From Simkaniaceae bacterium (GTDB lineage: Bacteria > Chlamydiota > Chlamydiia > Chlamydiales > Simkaniaceae), in NCBI GenBank assembly GCA_030064985.1, contig JASJDV010000006.1:1-35257 (forward strand): a stretch of DNA of 35,257 bases, read 5' to 3'. The translations under genes were made by a program, and so were the position numbers. How positions within the stretch are numbered: the stretch's first letter is position 1; the number at the start of each line of letters is the position of its first letter. The notes under the pieces are model-generated. The model was not told the DNA's origin. It made no database searches and saw only the letters and a list, made by a program, of their open reading frames with translations. Positions 16,952 through 25,070 of this stretch are shown piece after piece.

Positions 16952-17494
16952 ATGTCGCGATTAGGTAAAGCACCCATTCCTCTTCCAAAAGAGGTAGAAG
17001 TCAAAGGATGCAAAGGAGAAATTGAAATTAAAGGTCCCAAAGGAACCATTAAAAAATGTTTCCCTAAAGGAATAGCCATAAAAGTTGAAGAATCACAAGT
17101 GATCGTTGAGTTTGATGAGAAATCAGGACTTGCAAAACCTATGTTTGGTCTTTGTCGATCGTTGCTCAGCAATGCAATTGTTGGTGTTAGTGAAGGATTC
17201 AAAAAGCAACTGAGCTTAGTTGGAGTGGGGTATAGAGCAGCTTTAAAGGGAAATGCACTTGATCTACAACTCGGTTTTTCCCATCCGTCACAACTAGATA
17301 TTCCTAGTGACATTCAAGTGGCTGTTGAAAAAAGCACACTGATTACAATTCGCGGAATTGACAAGCAAGTTATTGGACAATTTGCAGCGAATATCCGCGC
17401 GCTTCGACCCCCTGAACCTTACAAAGGCAAAGGGGTTCGCTATGTCGATGAATATGTCCGCAAGAAAGCGGGTAAATCAGCTAAAGGGAAGTAA
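16952..17494 (+). CDS. rplF: 50S ribosomal protein L6 (uL6)
   Basis: L6 (180 aa) is a duplicated domain protein near the factor-binding site. [16 protein letters not shown] starts it. [22 protein letters not shown] lies in the middle and the end has [27 protein letters not shown], the almost invariant C-terminal motif. Confidence 0.97.
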   Translation: MSRLGKAPIPLPKEVEVKGCKGEIEIKGPKGTIKKCFPKGIAIKVEESQVIVEFDEKSGLAKPMFGLCRSLLSNAIVGVSEGFKKQLSLVGVGYRAALKGNALDLQLGFSHPSQLDIPSDIQVAVEKSTLITIRGIDKQVIGQFAANIRALRPPEPYKGKGVRYVDEYVRKKAGKSAKGK

Positions 17495-17498
17495 AAAA

Positions 17499-17861
17499 AT
17501 GCATCGCAATCTAACAAAGAGAAATAAAGTTCGAAAAACAAGAGTGATGCGCGTCCGGAAAAAACTTCGAGGCAACGCAGAAAAACCCCGCCTCTCTGTT
17601 TTTAAGTCACTCAATCATCTTAATGTTCAACTGATTAATGATGAAAAAGGGGTGACTCTTGCAAGCTTTAGTACCCTATCAAAAGAGCTGAAGGGAAAAA
17701 AAGTATCAAAAGAAAGTGCAAAGCTTGTGGGCGCTAAGATCGCAGAGCTTGCTAAGGAAAAGAAAATTGATCGGGTTGTTTTCGATCGTGGTCGATATAA
17801 ATATCATGGAATCATTGCTGAAGTGGCAAATAGCGCTCGCGATAATGGAATTAAATTTTAG
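17499..17861 (+). CDS. rplR: 50S ribosomal protein L18 (uL18)
   Basis: L18 (120 aa) binds 5S rRNA. ATG 17499 begins MHRNLTKRNKVRKTRVMRVR; GGGAAG lies seven bases upstream in the end of rplF. RPRLSVFKS-type sequence (here KPRLSVFKSLNHLNVQLI) and FDRGRYKYHGIIAEVANSARDNGIKF complete the family pattern. Confidence 0.96.
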   Translation: MHRNLTKRNKVRKTRVMRVRKKLRGNAEKPRLSVFKSLNHLNVQLINDEKGVTLASFSTLSKELKGKKVSKESAKLVGAKIAELAKEKKIDRVVFDRGRYKYHGIIAEVANSARDNGIKF

Positions 17862-17869
17862 GAAAATTC

Positions 17870-18367
17870 ATGGCTAAGAAAGGGACAAAAGAAGAAGATT
17901 TTGAAACGGAGTTTGAAGAGAAAGTTCTCTACATTAACCGTTGTTCAAAAGTGGTCAAGGGTGGACGTAAGTTCAGCTTTTCTGCTCTGGTTGTTATTGG
18001 AGATGGAAATGGCCGCATTGGTGTTGGTTTTGCTAAGGCCAATGAGGTTGCAGATGCTATTCGAAAGGGTGGTGAGGCCGCTAGAAAGAATGTTCTCACC
18101 TTTGAACTTGAAGGAACAACAATTCCTCATGAAATTGTCTCAGACTGGGATGGAGCACGTGTGATGCTAAAGCCTGCTAAAGAAGGGACAGGAATTGTTG
18201 CTGGATCAAAACCTCGAGCCGTTCTTGAAGTAAGTGGAATTAAAGATGTGATTGCTAAGAGCCTTGGTTCAAACAACCCGCTAAATCAGGTGCGCGCAAC
18301 ATTTAAAGCTCTTGCTGATCTCAGAAACAGACAAGTGACATTTGATGCAAGAGGAGCCATCGCATGA
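17870..18367 (+). CDS. rpsE: 30S ribosomal protein S5 (uS5)
   Basis: S5 (165 aa) contributes to translational fidelity. Visible: EKVLYINRCSKVVKGGRKFSFSALVVIGDGNGRIGVGFAKANEV and the C-terminal domain with KPAKEGTGIVAG, VLEVSGIKDVIAKSLGSNNPLN. Its stop overlaps the rplO start as ATGA, so rpmD, usually between them, is absent. Confidence 0.97.
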   Translation: MAKKGTKEEDFETEFEEKVLYINRCSKVVKGGRKFSFSALVVIGDGNGRIGVGFAKANEVADAIRKGGEAARKNVLTFELEGTTIPHEIVSDWDGARVMLKPAKEGTGIVAGSKPRAVLEVSGIKDVIAKSLGSNNPLNQVRATFKALADLRNRQVTFDARGAIA

Positions 18368-18810
18368 AATTATCAGAATTGAAAAACACACAACGTAAAA
18401 AAAGAGCGAAGCGGGTCGGTAGAGGTCCGGGTTCAAAAATGGGAAAAACTTCCTGTCGAGGTCACAAAGGTGATAAATCTCGTTCCGGTTATAAAAGACG
18501 CGGTGGAAAAGAAGGTGGACAGCTCCCACTCTTCCAAAAATTGCCCCACCGTGGATTTTCTAATAAACGCTTTAAAGTCTCTGTTTATGAGATTAATCTA
18601 GGAAGACTTAACGAACACTTTGATGACGGAGAAACCATCAATAAAGAAACGCTGATGCAAAAAGGATTTCCAATGCGTCGGATGAACGGCGGATTTAAGG
18701 TTCTTGCTGGTGGTGAACTGACAAAGAAAGTTGTGATTGAAGCAAATCGCTTTTCTAAAAACGCAGGTATCAAGCTTGAAAAGCAAGGCATTGAATTTAA
18801 AACGATCTAG
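18364..18810 (+). CDS. rplO: 50S ribosomal protein L15 (uL15)
   Basis: L15 (148 aa): glycine-rich N-terminal extension RVGRGPGSKMGKTSCRGHKGDKSRSG and GGKEGGQLPLFQKLPHRGFSN, followed by the globular domain ending AGIKLEKQGIEFKTI. It is coupled to rpsE by a four-base overlap and followed by secY after five bases. Confidence 0.96.
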   Translation: MKLSELKNTQRKKRAKRVGRGPGSKMGKTSCRGHKGDKSRSGYKRRGGKEGGQLPLFQKLPHRGFSNKRFKVSVYEINLGRLNEHFDDGETINKETLMQKGFPMRRMNGGFKVLAGGELTKKVVIEANRFSKNAGIKLEKQGIEFKTI

Positions 18811-18815
18811 GTTAT

Positions 18816-20189
18816 ATGCTCCAGGCACTTAAAAGAATATTTTCTACCCAGGAAATCAAGACAAAAATTTTCTTTACCCTATCGATGCTTTTGATTTGCC
18901 GCATTGGAGCATACATTCCAGTTCCTGGTATCAACGGAGATGCTGTTGTTCAAATTTTTCGTCAACTAACCGGCGGGTCTCAAAACCTCTTTCAACTCGT
19001 TGACATCTTTTCTGGAGGTGCATTTGCGCAGATGACTGTGGTTGCGCTTGGCGTTATGCCTTATATTTCGGCTTCAATCATCATGCAGATACTTGTCGCT
19101 GTTATTCCTTCTCTTCAACGTGAAATGAGAGAAAATGGGGATGCGGGCAGAAGAAAAATGGGTAAAGGGATTCGAATGATGACGATTATTTTGGCCTTAT
19201 TTCAATCGGCTCTTTTTGCGAAGTATGCTCTTAGTTTAAACCTCTCTCACCCTGAAATTATTTCGAGTCAAATCCTCTCTACCCAACTTTTTGGATTTTC
19301 ATGGCTTTTTTACCTTGTTGTTATGACAACAATGAGCACGGGAACCCTCTTCTTGATGTGGATCGGAGAACAAATTACTGAAAGAGGACTTGGAAATGGA
19401 ATTAGCTTAATCATTTCGATTGGGATTCTCTCATCCCTTCCACGTACAATGGGGGTAATTTTGAGGCAGCTGAATCTTGATTCTCAAGAACCTGGTCAGC
19501 TAACGTTTTCTCTTATTGTTGTTTTATCCATTATCTTTGTAATGATCATCTTGGGAACAATTATGATTATTCAAGGGACAAGGAAAATTCCTTTGCAGTA
19601 TGCAAGACGTGTTGTGGGACGCAGAGAAAGCCAAGGCGGAACCTCTTATATTCCACTCAAGATCAATTATGCTGGCGTAATACCAGTTATTTTTGCCTCA
19701 TCTCTTTTGATGTTTCCAGCAACAATTGCTCAGTTTCTAAGTAAGGGGACATGGCTAACATCGGTTGTGCAATCCCTTGCTCCTGGAAACTGGATTTACA
19801 CTGCTTTACTTGTCGTTCTTATCCTCTTCTTTACTTATTTTTGGACGGCAACACAGTTTCACCCCGAACAGATTGCTTCGGATATGAAAAAAAATGGAGC
19901 TTTCATTCCAGGAATCAGACAAGGTCGTCCCACTCAAGAATTTTTGGAGTCGACCATGAATCGGATTACTTTGGCAGGGGCTGTTTTTCTAGCACTTATT
20001 GCTGTTTTACCTACACTAGTAGGTAAAATTTTAAGTATAGATGCCTCGATCAGTCATTTTTTTGGGGGAACTTCTTTGCTCATTTTAGTAGGGGTTGTCC
20101 TAGATACAACGAAACAGATCGAATCTCATCTTCTTATGAAGCGCTATGATGGCTTTATGAAGAAGGGACGAATTACAGGTAGGATATAA
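18816..20189 (+). CDS. secY: protein translocase subunit SecY
   Basis: SecY (457 aa) is the pore of the Sec translocon in the inner membrane. The first helix segment (FFTLSMLLICRIGAYIPVPGI) and the plug region (FSGGAFAQMTVVALGVMPYISASIIMQIL) are clear. About ten membrane segments follow, with the cytosolic loop RKIPLQYARRVVGRRESQGGTSYIPLKINYAGVIPVIFASSLL and the C-terminal loop FNPEQIA-like sequence (FHPEQIASDMKKNGAFIPGIRQGRPT) that contacts SecA and ribosomes. Its position after rplO is standard; adk, map and infA, which often follow, are absent. Confidence 0.97.
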   Translation: MLQALKRIFSTQEIKTKIFFTLSMLLICRIGAYIPVPGINGDAVVQIFRQLTGGSQNLFQLVDIFSGGAFAQMTVVALGVMPYISASIIMQILVAVIPSLQREMRENGDAGRRKMGKGIRMMTIILALFQSALFAKYALSLNLSHPEIISSQILSTQLFGFSWLFYLVVMTTMSTGTLFLMWIGEQITERGLGNGISLIISIGILSSLPRTMGVILRQLNLDSQEPGQLTFSLIVVLSIIFVMIILGTIMIIQGTRKIPLQYARRVVGRRESQGGTSYIPLKINYAGVIPVIFASSLLMFPATIAQFLSKGTWLTSVVQSLAPGNWIYTALLVVLILFFTYFWTATQFHPEQIASDMKKNGAFIPGIRQGRPTQEFLESTMNRITLAGAVFLALIAVLPTLVGKILSIDASISHFFGGTSLLILVGVVLDTTKQIESHLLMKRYDGFMKKGRITGRI

Positions 20190-20195
20190 AGAGCG

Positions 20196-20224
20196 TTGAA
20201 TTCATATTCTGAGTCTGCTAACAT
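20196..20224 (+). promoter_or_regulatory. candidate internal promoter before rpsM
   Basis: TTGAAT (20196-20201) and TAACAT (20219-20224) are spaced by 17 bases in the 74-base secY-rpsM gap, the largest gap within the ribosomal block. It would drive rpsM-rpsK-rpoA-rplQ separately from the upstream genes. Confidence 0.35.
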
Positions 20225-20263
20225 TTTATCCACAACTAATGAATCAAAGAAGGAATTTAACTC

Positions 20264-20638
20264 ATGCCCCGTGTGATTGGAATTGACATTCCTGGAAATA
20301 AGCGTCTAGTGATCAGCCTCACTTATATCTATGGAATGGGAAAAGCCGTTTCTCAAGAAGTTATAGAAAAACTAGGACTAGATCCGAATATGCGCGCTCA
20401 CAACCTTTCTGATGAGGATGTGTCAAAGCTAAATGCAATGCTTACATCTCAGTACGTTGTTGAAGGGGACTTGAGACGACAAGTTCAAAACAATATTAAA
20501 AGACTGATTAGCATAAGTTCTTATCGTGGAATGAGACACCGCGTCGGTCTACCGACTCGTGGACAAAGAACGCGTACAAATGCCCGCATTCGGAAGGGAA
20601 AAAAGAAAACCGTTGCAGGGAAGAAAAAGGCCGTCTAA
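20264..20638 (+). CDS. rpsM: 30S ribosomal protein S13 (uS13)
   Basis: S13 (124 aa) bridges the 30S head to the 50S subunit. PRVIGIDIPGNKRLVISLTYIYGMG opens it, LRRQVQNNIKRLISISSYRGMRHRVGLPTRGQRTRTNAR is the C-terminal signature, and a lysine tail ends it. AAGGAA lies nine bases before the ATG. Confidence 0.97.
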   Translation: MPRVIGIDIPGNKRLVISLTYIYGMGKAVSQEVIEKLGLDPNMRAHNLSDEDVSKLNAMLTSQYVVEGDLRRQVQNNIKRLISISSYRGMRHRVGLPTRGQRTRTNARIRKGKKKTVAGKKKAV

Positions 20639-20667
20639 TCGGGCATAAGTGAAATAGGAGTTAAGAA

Positions 20668-21078
20668 TTGGCTAAGCAAGAAAAAGTTGTTAAAAAGACC
20701 TCTGCAAAAGCAAAAAAGAAAACGACCAGAACTGTTCCTAGTGGAACTGCACATGTAAAAGCGACCTTTAACAACACGATAGTTTCGATTACTGATCCTT
20801 CAGGAAATGTGATTGCATGGGCAAGTGCTGGCAAAACAAGCTTTTCTGGTTCAAGAAAATCTTCAGCATTTGCCGCTTCTGTTGCTGCGCAGGATGCTGG
20901 GAAAATTGCAATGAACCATGGAATGAAAGAAATTGAAGTCTGTTTGAAAGGACCTGGAGCAGGGCGAGAATCTGCTGTTCGAGGACTTCAAAGTGCAGGA
21001 CTCATCATCACACTTATTAAAGACAAGACTCCCATCCCCCATAATGGATGTCGTCCTAGAAAAAGACGCCGCGTATAA
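20668..21078 (+). CDS. rpsK: 30S ribosomal protein S11 (uS11)
   Basis: S11 (136 aa) forms the 30S platform near the E site. It starts with TTG at 20668; AGGAG seven bases upstream and the absence of a nearby in-frame ATG settle this. Family sequence: [63 protein letters not shown] and the end [18 protein letters not shown]. rpsD, often next, is absent. Confidence 0.96.
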   Translation: MAKQEKVVKKTSAKAKKKTTRTVPSGTAHVKATFNNTIVSITDPSGNVIAWASAGKTSFSGSRKSSAFAASVAAQDAGKIAMNHGMKEIEVCLKGPGAGRESAVRGLQSAGLIITLIKDKTPIPHNGCRPRKRRRV

Positions 21079-21093
21079 GAAGAGGAATAACCT

Positions 21094-22194
21094 ATGACTG
21101 TTAAGTATGGCAAATTTGAATTGCCGATGAACATCAAAATTGAAGAAGCAACCAAAACTGAAACGTATTCCCGTTTCATTGCAGAAGCTTTTGAAAGGGG
21201 GTTTGGACATACAGTTGGGAATGCTCTCAGACGTATTATGCTCAACTCTCTTGAGGCACCAGCCTTTGTCTCTGTTAGGATTGAAGGAGTTCCTCACGAA
21301 TATACCGCTATTGAAGGAATCATTGAGGATATGACTCATATTATCCTTAACTTCAAAGAAGCTCTTCTTAGAAAGCTCCCTCTCGAAGAGAATAGGGATA
21401 CTCGTAGACCGAGAGTTGTTTCTAAAACTCTTGATGTGACTCAAGACATACTGGATGCAGGTGGTGGACAATATGCTGTTACATTTAAAGATGTGATGGG
21501 TGAGTCTGACTTTGAAATGGTCAATCCTGACCATTACCTATTCACGGTTACAAAGCCAATGAAAAAGCGTATCGACCTTAAAATTGCGATTGGAAGAGGG
21601 TACGTCCCTTCTGAGCGTCATAACATTCAAGATAAAGTTGTTGATGAAATTGTTATTGACTCAGCTTTTTCTCCTGTACGTCTTGTGAATTACTTCGTTG
21701 AGAACACACGTGTAGGACAAGATACCGATTATGATCGTCTCATTCTTGAAGTGACAACAGATGGAAGGGTGAAACCTCAAGAAGCTTTAACATTTGCTAC
21801 CCAGATTGGTGTCCTTCATCTTGGCGTTTTTGACACCCTTAAATTCCAGGACCTCTCATTTGATCATGAAGAAATGGAATCTAACAGCGATCGGGATGAA
21901 CTTTTGAGTAAGTTGGCTCTACGTATTAATGAAATTGAGCTTTCAGTTCGCTCAACGAACTGTTTGGCGCAAGCAAATATTGACACCATTGCTGAACTCG
22001 TCATCATGCCTGAGCCAGAGATGTTACAGTTCCGAAACTTTGGTAAAAAATCTCTCAATGAGATTAAAGCAAAACTAGAAGATATGGAGCTTTATCTTGG
22101 AATGGACCTTTCCCGTTATGGAATCACACGAGATAATGTTTGCCAGATCATTGATGAATACCTAAAAGAAAAATCAGGACAAGAAACATCATGA
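21094..22194 (+). CDS. rpoA: DNA-directed RNA polymerase subunit alpha
   Basis: Alpha (366 aa) dimerises to start RNA polymerase assembly. The N-terminal domain shows FERGFGHTVGNALRRIMLNSLEAPA (dimer and beta/beta' contact region), EDMTHIILNFKE and YVPSERHN. After a linker the C-terminal domain has LSVRSTNCLAQANIDTIAELV and RNFGKKSLNEIKAKLEDMELYLGM, the two helix-hairpin-helix segments that contact UP elements and activators. The linker and the C-terminal 30 residues make it somewhat longer than the E. coli protein (329 aa). It overlaps rplQ as ATGA. Confidence 0.97.
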   Translation: MTVKYGKFELPMNIKIEEATKTETYSRFIAEAFERGFGHTVGNALRRIMLNSLEAPAFVSVRIEGVPHEYTAIEGIIEDMTHIILNFKEALLRKLPLEENRDTRRPRVVSKTLDVTQDILDAGGGQYAVTFKDVMGESDFEMVNPDHYLFTVTKPMKKRIDLKIAIGRGYVPSERHNIQDKVVDEIVIDSAFSPVRLVNYFVENTRVGQDTDYDRLILEVTTDGRVKPQEALTFATQIGVLHLGVFDTLKFQDLSFDHEEMESNSDRDELLSKLALRINEIELSVRSTNCLAQANIDTIAELVIMPEPEMLQFRNFGKKSLNEIKAKLEDMELYLGMDLSRYGITRDNVCQIIDEYLKEKSGQETS

Positions 22195-22616
22195 GACACC
22201 AGAAACGGACTGTAAAACTCAATCGGGACTCTTCTCATCGCAGAGCTTTAGTAGCGAACATGCTAAAATCTCTAGTAGAACATGGACGTATAGAAACAAC
22301 TGTTCCTAAAGCGAAAGAGCTTAGAAGACATGCGGATCGCCTCATCACTCTTGCTAAGAAAAACACATTAGCAAGTCGTCGTGCAGCGATTTCAAAAATG
22401 ATGATTAGTTATAATGCACTTTCTCCAAAGCAAGTGCGCTCTGCAAAGAAAGGAGAGACTTCGCCTTACAACACCGATAGAAATGCTATAGGAAAGCTCT
22501 TTAATGAGCTTAGTGGACGGTATGCTGCCCGCGATGGAGGGTATACACGTATCATTCGTAAGGAAAACCGTCAAGGTGATGGTTGCTCTCTTTGCATCAT
22601 CGAGTATGTCCAGTAA
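22191..22616 (+). CDS. rplQ: 50S ribosomal protein L17 (bL17)
   Basis: L17 (141 aa): MRHQKRTVKLNRDSSHRRALVANMLKSLVEHGRIETTVPKAKELRRHADRLITLAKK-type start is unmistakable, and the usual end RYAARDGGYTRIIRKENRQGDGCSLCIIEYV is intact. It is the last gene of the ribosomal block and is translationally coupled to rpoA. Confidence 0.97.
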   Translation: MRHQKRTVKLNRDSSHRRALVANMLKSLVEHGRIETTVPKAKELRRHADRLITLAKKNTLASRRAAISKMMISYNALSPKQVRSAKKGETSPYNTDRNAIGKLFNELSGRYAARDGGYTRIIRKENRQGDGCSLCIIEYVQ

Positions 22617-22750
22617 AAAAAAATTATGCTGCAAACTATAGCCAATCCATCCAAAAAGCGGTCTACTTTCTAAAAAAGCCGCTTTCTAATTTCCCATCTA
22701 AAAGAAACAAACCACCCACGGCGATGATAGTAAAGAATTTTAGGACGCAA

Positions 22751-22777
22751 CCCTATCTTAGGAAAAGGAAGATAGGG
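22751..22777 (+). terminator. hairpin between rplQ and gapA, possible terminator
   Basis: A perfect 9-bp stem (CCCTATCTT at 22751-22759 with AAGATAGGG at 22769-22777) encloses a 9-base loop and is followed by ATTTAATTTT. The T tract is interrupted, so termination may be partial; a processing site is the alternative. It separates the ribosomal block from the gapA promoter. Confidence 0.45.
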
Positions 22778-22832
22778 ATTTAATTTTAGCTCTCTTGTTT
22801 GAAGCTTTGGCGCTATTTCATACATCCAATCG

Positions 22833-22861
22833 TTGCTCTTTACATCTTCATCGATTACAAT
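22833..22861 (+). promoter_or_regulatory. candidate gapA promoter
   Basis: TTGCTC (22833-22838) and TACAAT (22856-22861) are spaced by 17 bases, ending 28 bases before the gapA ATG. The -10 is a strong match. Confidence 0.42.
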
Positions 22862-22889
22862 CAAAAGAAATCTTACATAAGGATTGATC

Positions 22890-23906
22890 ATGGGAATACG
22901 TATAGGTATCAATGGTTTTGGTCGTATTGGCCGCTCTGTATTAAGACTTGCTTTTGAGAAATTTGACGGTATTGAAATTGTAGCAGTGAATGACCTTGTG
23001 CCTGCTTCTAACCTTGCTTATTTAGTCAAATATGACACGGTTCATGGGCGTTTTTCTCTACCGATCCAATCGAATGATGAAGCATTTATCATCGATGATA
23101 AACATACCGTTCATGTTCTTGCTGAAACAGATCCTTTAAAGCTTCCCTGGAAAGACCTTAACGTTGATTATGTGATTGAATCGACAGGTCTTTTTGTAGA
23201 GAAAGATAAAGCAGCAAAGCACTTAGAAGCAGGAGCCAAGAGAGTTGTTATTTCAGCCCCAGGAAAAGGAACTGTTTCAACTTATGTCATGGGAGTCAAC
23301 CATGAAAAGTATAATCCGGAAACAGATACTGTTATTTCAAATGCTTCTTGTACAACCAATTGTTTAGCACCGATCACAAAAGTTCTCCTCGATCAATTCG
23401 GAATCGAAGAGGGATTAATGACAACTGTTCATGCTTTAACTCCCACTCAACCCGTGCACGATGGTCCTTCAAAAAAAGACTTACGTGGAGGACGCTCTAG
23501 CCCCTATAATATTATTCCCGCCTCGACAGGAGCTGCAAAGGCAGTGAGCCTATGCCTTCCTGAAGTTCAAGGGAAACTCACAGGGATGTCTTTTCGGGTT
23601 CCTGTTGCTAACGTTTCTGTTGTCGATTTAACAGTAAAGCTGACGAAATCGACCGACTATGATACACTATGCGCGAAGATGAAATCAGAAGCGAATGCAA
23701 ATTTAAAAGGAATCCTTGGATTTACGGATGAAGAGGTAGTTTCCTCAGATTTTATTGGAGATACTCGCTCGTCAATTTTCGATGCTCATGCCGGCATCGC
23801 CCTAAACGACAATTTTTTTAAGATCATCTCCTGGTATGATAACGAAATAGGCTATTCCTGTCGTTTGCTCGATCTCATCTGCTATATAGCGACTAAAGAG
23901 GCGTGA
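22890..23906 (+). CDS. gapA: glyceraldehyde-3-phosphate dehydrogenase
   Basis: GapA (338 aa) oxidises glyceraldehyde-3-phosphate with NAD and phosphate in glycolysis. The Rossmann fold start is [17 protein letters not shown]; the catalytic cysteine is C154 in [12 protein letters not shown] and the base is H181 in [10 protein letters not shown]; the S-loop and [16 protein letters not shown] end are intact. The ATG at 22890 is preceded by AAGGA at six bases. The same order, rplQ-gapA, occurs in Chlamydia (CT506-CT505, from memory). Confidence 0.96.
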   Translation: MGIRIGINGFGRIGRSVLRLAFEKFDGIEIVAVNDLVPASNLAYLVKYDTVHGRFSLPIQSNDEAFIIDDKHTVHVLAETDPLKLPWKDLNVDYVIESTGLFVEKDKAAKHLEAGAKRVVISAPGKGTVSTYVMGVNHEKYNPETDTVISNASCTTNCLAPITKVLLDQFGIEEGLMTTVHALTPTQPVHDGPSKKDLRGGRSSPYNIIPASTGAAKAVSLCLPEVQGKLTGMSFRVPVANVSVVDLTVKLTKSTDYDTLCAKMKSEANANLKGILGFTDEEVVSSDFIGDTRSSIFDAHAGIALNDNFFKIISWYDNEIGYSCRLLDLICYIATKEA

Positions 23907-23952
23907 AATAAAGCGCACGTTAAAGAAAAACCCTTAACCCGGAACAAGATCA

Positions 23953-24639
23953 GTGGATTTTACACGAGAGCCATTAGTTGAAACTGTTATTACTCCAAAA
24001 GAAGGATTTACACTCATCATCCGCGCAACAAACGGAACGACTCAAGAAGAACATGCGGTTGGAGCCGTAGAGGTTGTCTCATTTGGCAACTGCTATTTTT
24101 TCCGTTCTTTAGAAAAGCCCGAGGCTTTTCTCCTGCCAATGACTAAATATGCGGTTGTTGAATCTCGCGAGACGCGAACCATTCTTAAAAACCCTCAAAT
24201 GGAAAAGTCTATAAAAATTGGTGGTAAGCAAAAACCTGCTGCTAAGAAGGAAAATGAAGAAGCTCCAAAAGAAGAACCTAAAAAGCGTGAGAAAAAACGG
24301 ATACGGAAAAAGCGTTCTTCTAAAGAAGAACACGTTGAAGTTTCAAGAGAAAAAAAGGAAGCTCCCGCCGAAAAAATTGAGGAAGAAGTTCTGCAACGAA
24401 GACGTACCCTCCTTCCTCCTCCAACAAGTCTGATTTCAGATCAAATCGATCGTTATAAAAATTACCTTGTTGAGCAAAGTGCGCTTCTTCCAGAGGAAAT
24501 GGCAGGTAGAGAAGAGAAGATCGAAGAAATTCCAAAAATAGAGGATGATAAACCACTTCCAGAAGAGACTCTACTTAATGAAAAAGTCGTCGATATCCAT
24601 GAAGAGGCGCACGTTCCATCGGAAAATGAAGAGCCTTGA
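23953..24639 (+). CDS. chlamydial conserved hypothetical protein with charged C-terminal half (CT504-like)
   Basis: A 228-residue protein starting with GTG at 23953. Residues 1-90 look like a compact beta-rich domain (PLVETVITPKEGFTLIIRAT, VGAVEVVSFGNCYFFRSLEKPEAFLLPMTKYAVVE). Residues about 95-228 are highly charged, Lys/Arg/Glu-rich low-complexity sequence (KEEPKKREKKRIRKKRSSKE, later acidic EEMAGREEKIEEIPKIEDD). A short conserved-looking patch RRRTLLPPPTSLISDQIDRY sits inside it. No signal peptide or membrane segment. In Chlamydia the gene after gapA is the hypothetical CT504, so I infer the same family. The layout of a small folded domain plus a disordered arm suggests an RNA- or ribosome-associated protein, but that is only an impression. 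Confidence 0.7.
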   Translation: MDFTREPLVETVITPKEGFTLIIRATNGTTQEEHAVGAVEVVSFGNCYFFRSLEKPEAFLLPMTKYAVVESRETRTILKNPQMEKSIKIGGKQKPAAKKENEEAPKEEPKKREKKRIRKKRSSKEEHVEVSREKKEAPAEKIEEEVLQRRRTLLPPPTSLISDQIDRYKNYLVEQSALLPEEMAGREEKIEEIPKIEDDKPLPEETLLNEKVVDIHEEAHVPSENEEP

Positions 24640-24651
24640 TTCTTAAGAGAG

Positions 24652-24676
24652 GAAAAGGATATAGTCTATCCTTTTC
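24652..24676 (+). terminator. hairpin between the hypothetical gene and tRNA-Leu
   Basis: GAAAAGGATA (24652-24661) pairs perfectly with TATCCTTTTC (24667-24676) around a 5-base loop; one G-T pair extends the stem. No long T run follows, but TCACTCTCAT is pyrimidine-rich. It lies 12 bases before the tRNA, so it may end the gapA transcript or mark processing of a joint transcript. Confidence 0.4.
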
Positions 24677-24688
24677 TCACTCTCATAG

Positions 24689-24772
24689 GCTCGGGTGGTG
24701 GAATTGGTAGACACAAGGGACTTAAAATCCCTTGGACCTTGGTCCGTGCGGGTTCGAGTCCCGCCCCGAGCA
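24689..24772 (+). tRNA. tRNA-Leu (anticodon UAA)
   Basis: The acceptor stem GCTCGGG (24689-24695) pairs with CCCGAGC (24765-24771), followed by discriminator A; CCA is not encoded. The anticodon stem AGGGA/TCCCT holds the 7-base loop CTTAAAA with anticodon TAA at 24723-24725. The long variable arm GGACC-TT-GGTCC is typical of leucine tRNA (class II). The T arm is GCGGGTTCGAGTCCCGC. It reads UUA (and UUG by wobble). It marks the left edge of the accessory region. Confidence 0.97.
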
Positions 24773-24786
24773 TTTATCTCCTAAAT

Positions 24787-25028
24787 TGCGTAAAAAGGAA
24801 CTTCTTCAAAAATCACCCACCAAACCCAGATTTCCGCAGTTTTTACGCACTAGATCAGACAAAACCAGCGCAAAACTAATTCTACCTTTCTCATTTCTTC
24901 TATTTTTTGTTTGTGACATTCGTGACTTCTGTGACTCATAGACCAATCCTGTCTCGACCCACTTTTTGATGCTGTGACGTTTTGGTTTTTACTCTTAAAC
25001 TTTTCTTAAGTGCGTAAGAATTGCGTAA
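24787..25028. repeat. four TGCGTAA sites downstream of tRNA-Leu
   Basis: TGCGTAAAAA at 24787-24796 has a perfect inverted copy TTTTTACGCA at 24840-24849, and two further direct copies TGCGTAA at 25011-25017 and 25022-25028 are spaced by 11 bases (one helical turn). They lie within 260 bases of a tRNA 3' end, where integrase arm or core sites are often found. No integrase gene is present in the window. Their function is not known to me. Confidence 0.45.
24913..24978. repeat. GTGAC repeats with a 9-base period
   Basis: GTGAC occurs at 24913, 24922 and 24931, giving three tandem 9-base units ([T/C]GTGAC plus a variable triplet), and again at 24974. They fall between the TGCGTAA sites in sequence with no convincing gene. 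They may be protein-binding iterons or chance in a short repeat. Confidence 0.3.
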
Positions 25029-25070
25029 CCATAGAAATTAACAATTTTTAATCAACTGTTGGTAAGTTAG

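Larger units (their letters stand above)
24773..25070. other. non-coding interval after tRNA-Leu
   Basis: 298 bases that hold the TGCGTAA and GTGAC repeats and no frame I can support as a gene. I looked for the missing N-terminal part of the following nuclease-like protein and did not find it here. Confidence 0.5.

Noticed and set aside
20863-21534. Long minus-strand frame (223 codons) across rpsK and rpoA
   Set aside because: It is the shadow of two strongly conserved genes on the plus strand and contains no family sequence.
22655-22685. Inverted repeat AAAGCGG/CCGCTTT after rplQ
   Set aside because: The stem is only 7 bp with a 17-base loop and no T run on the plus strand; the downstream 9-bp hairpin is a better terminator candidate.
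22670-22912. Minus-strand frame of 80 codons between rplQ and gapA
   Set aside because: It overlaps the gapA promoter and start and contains the perfect hairpin; it has no recognisable domain. The residues look natural, so a small antisense gene is not excluded, but I cannot support it.
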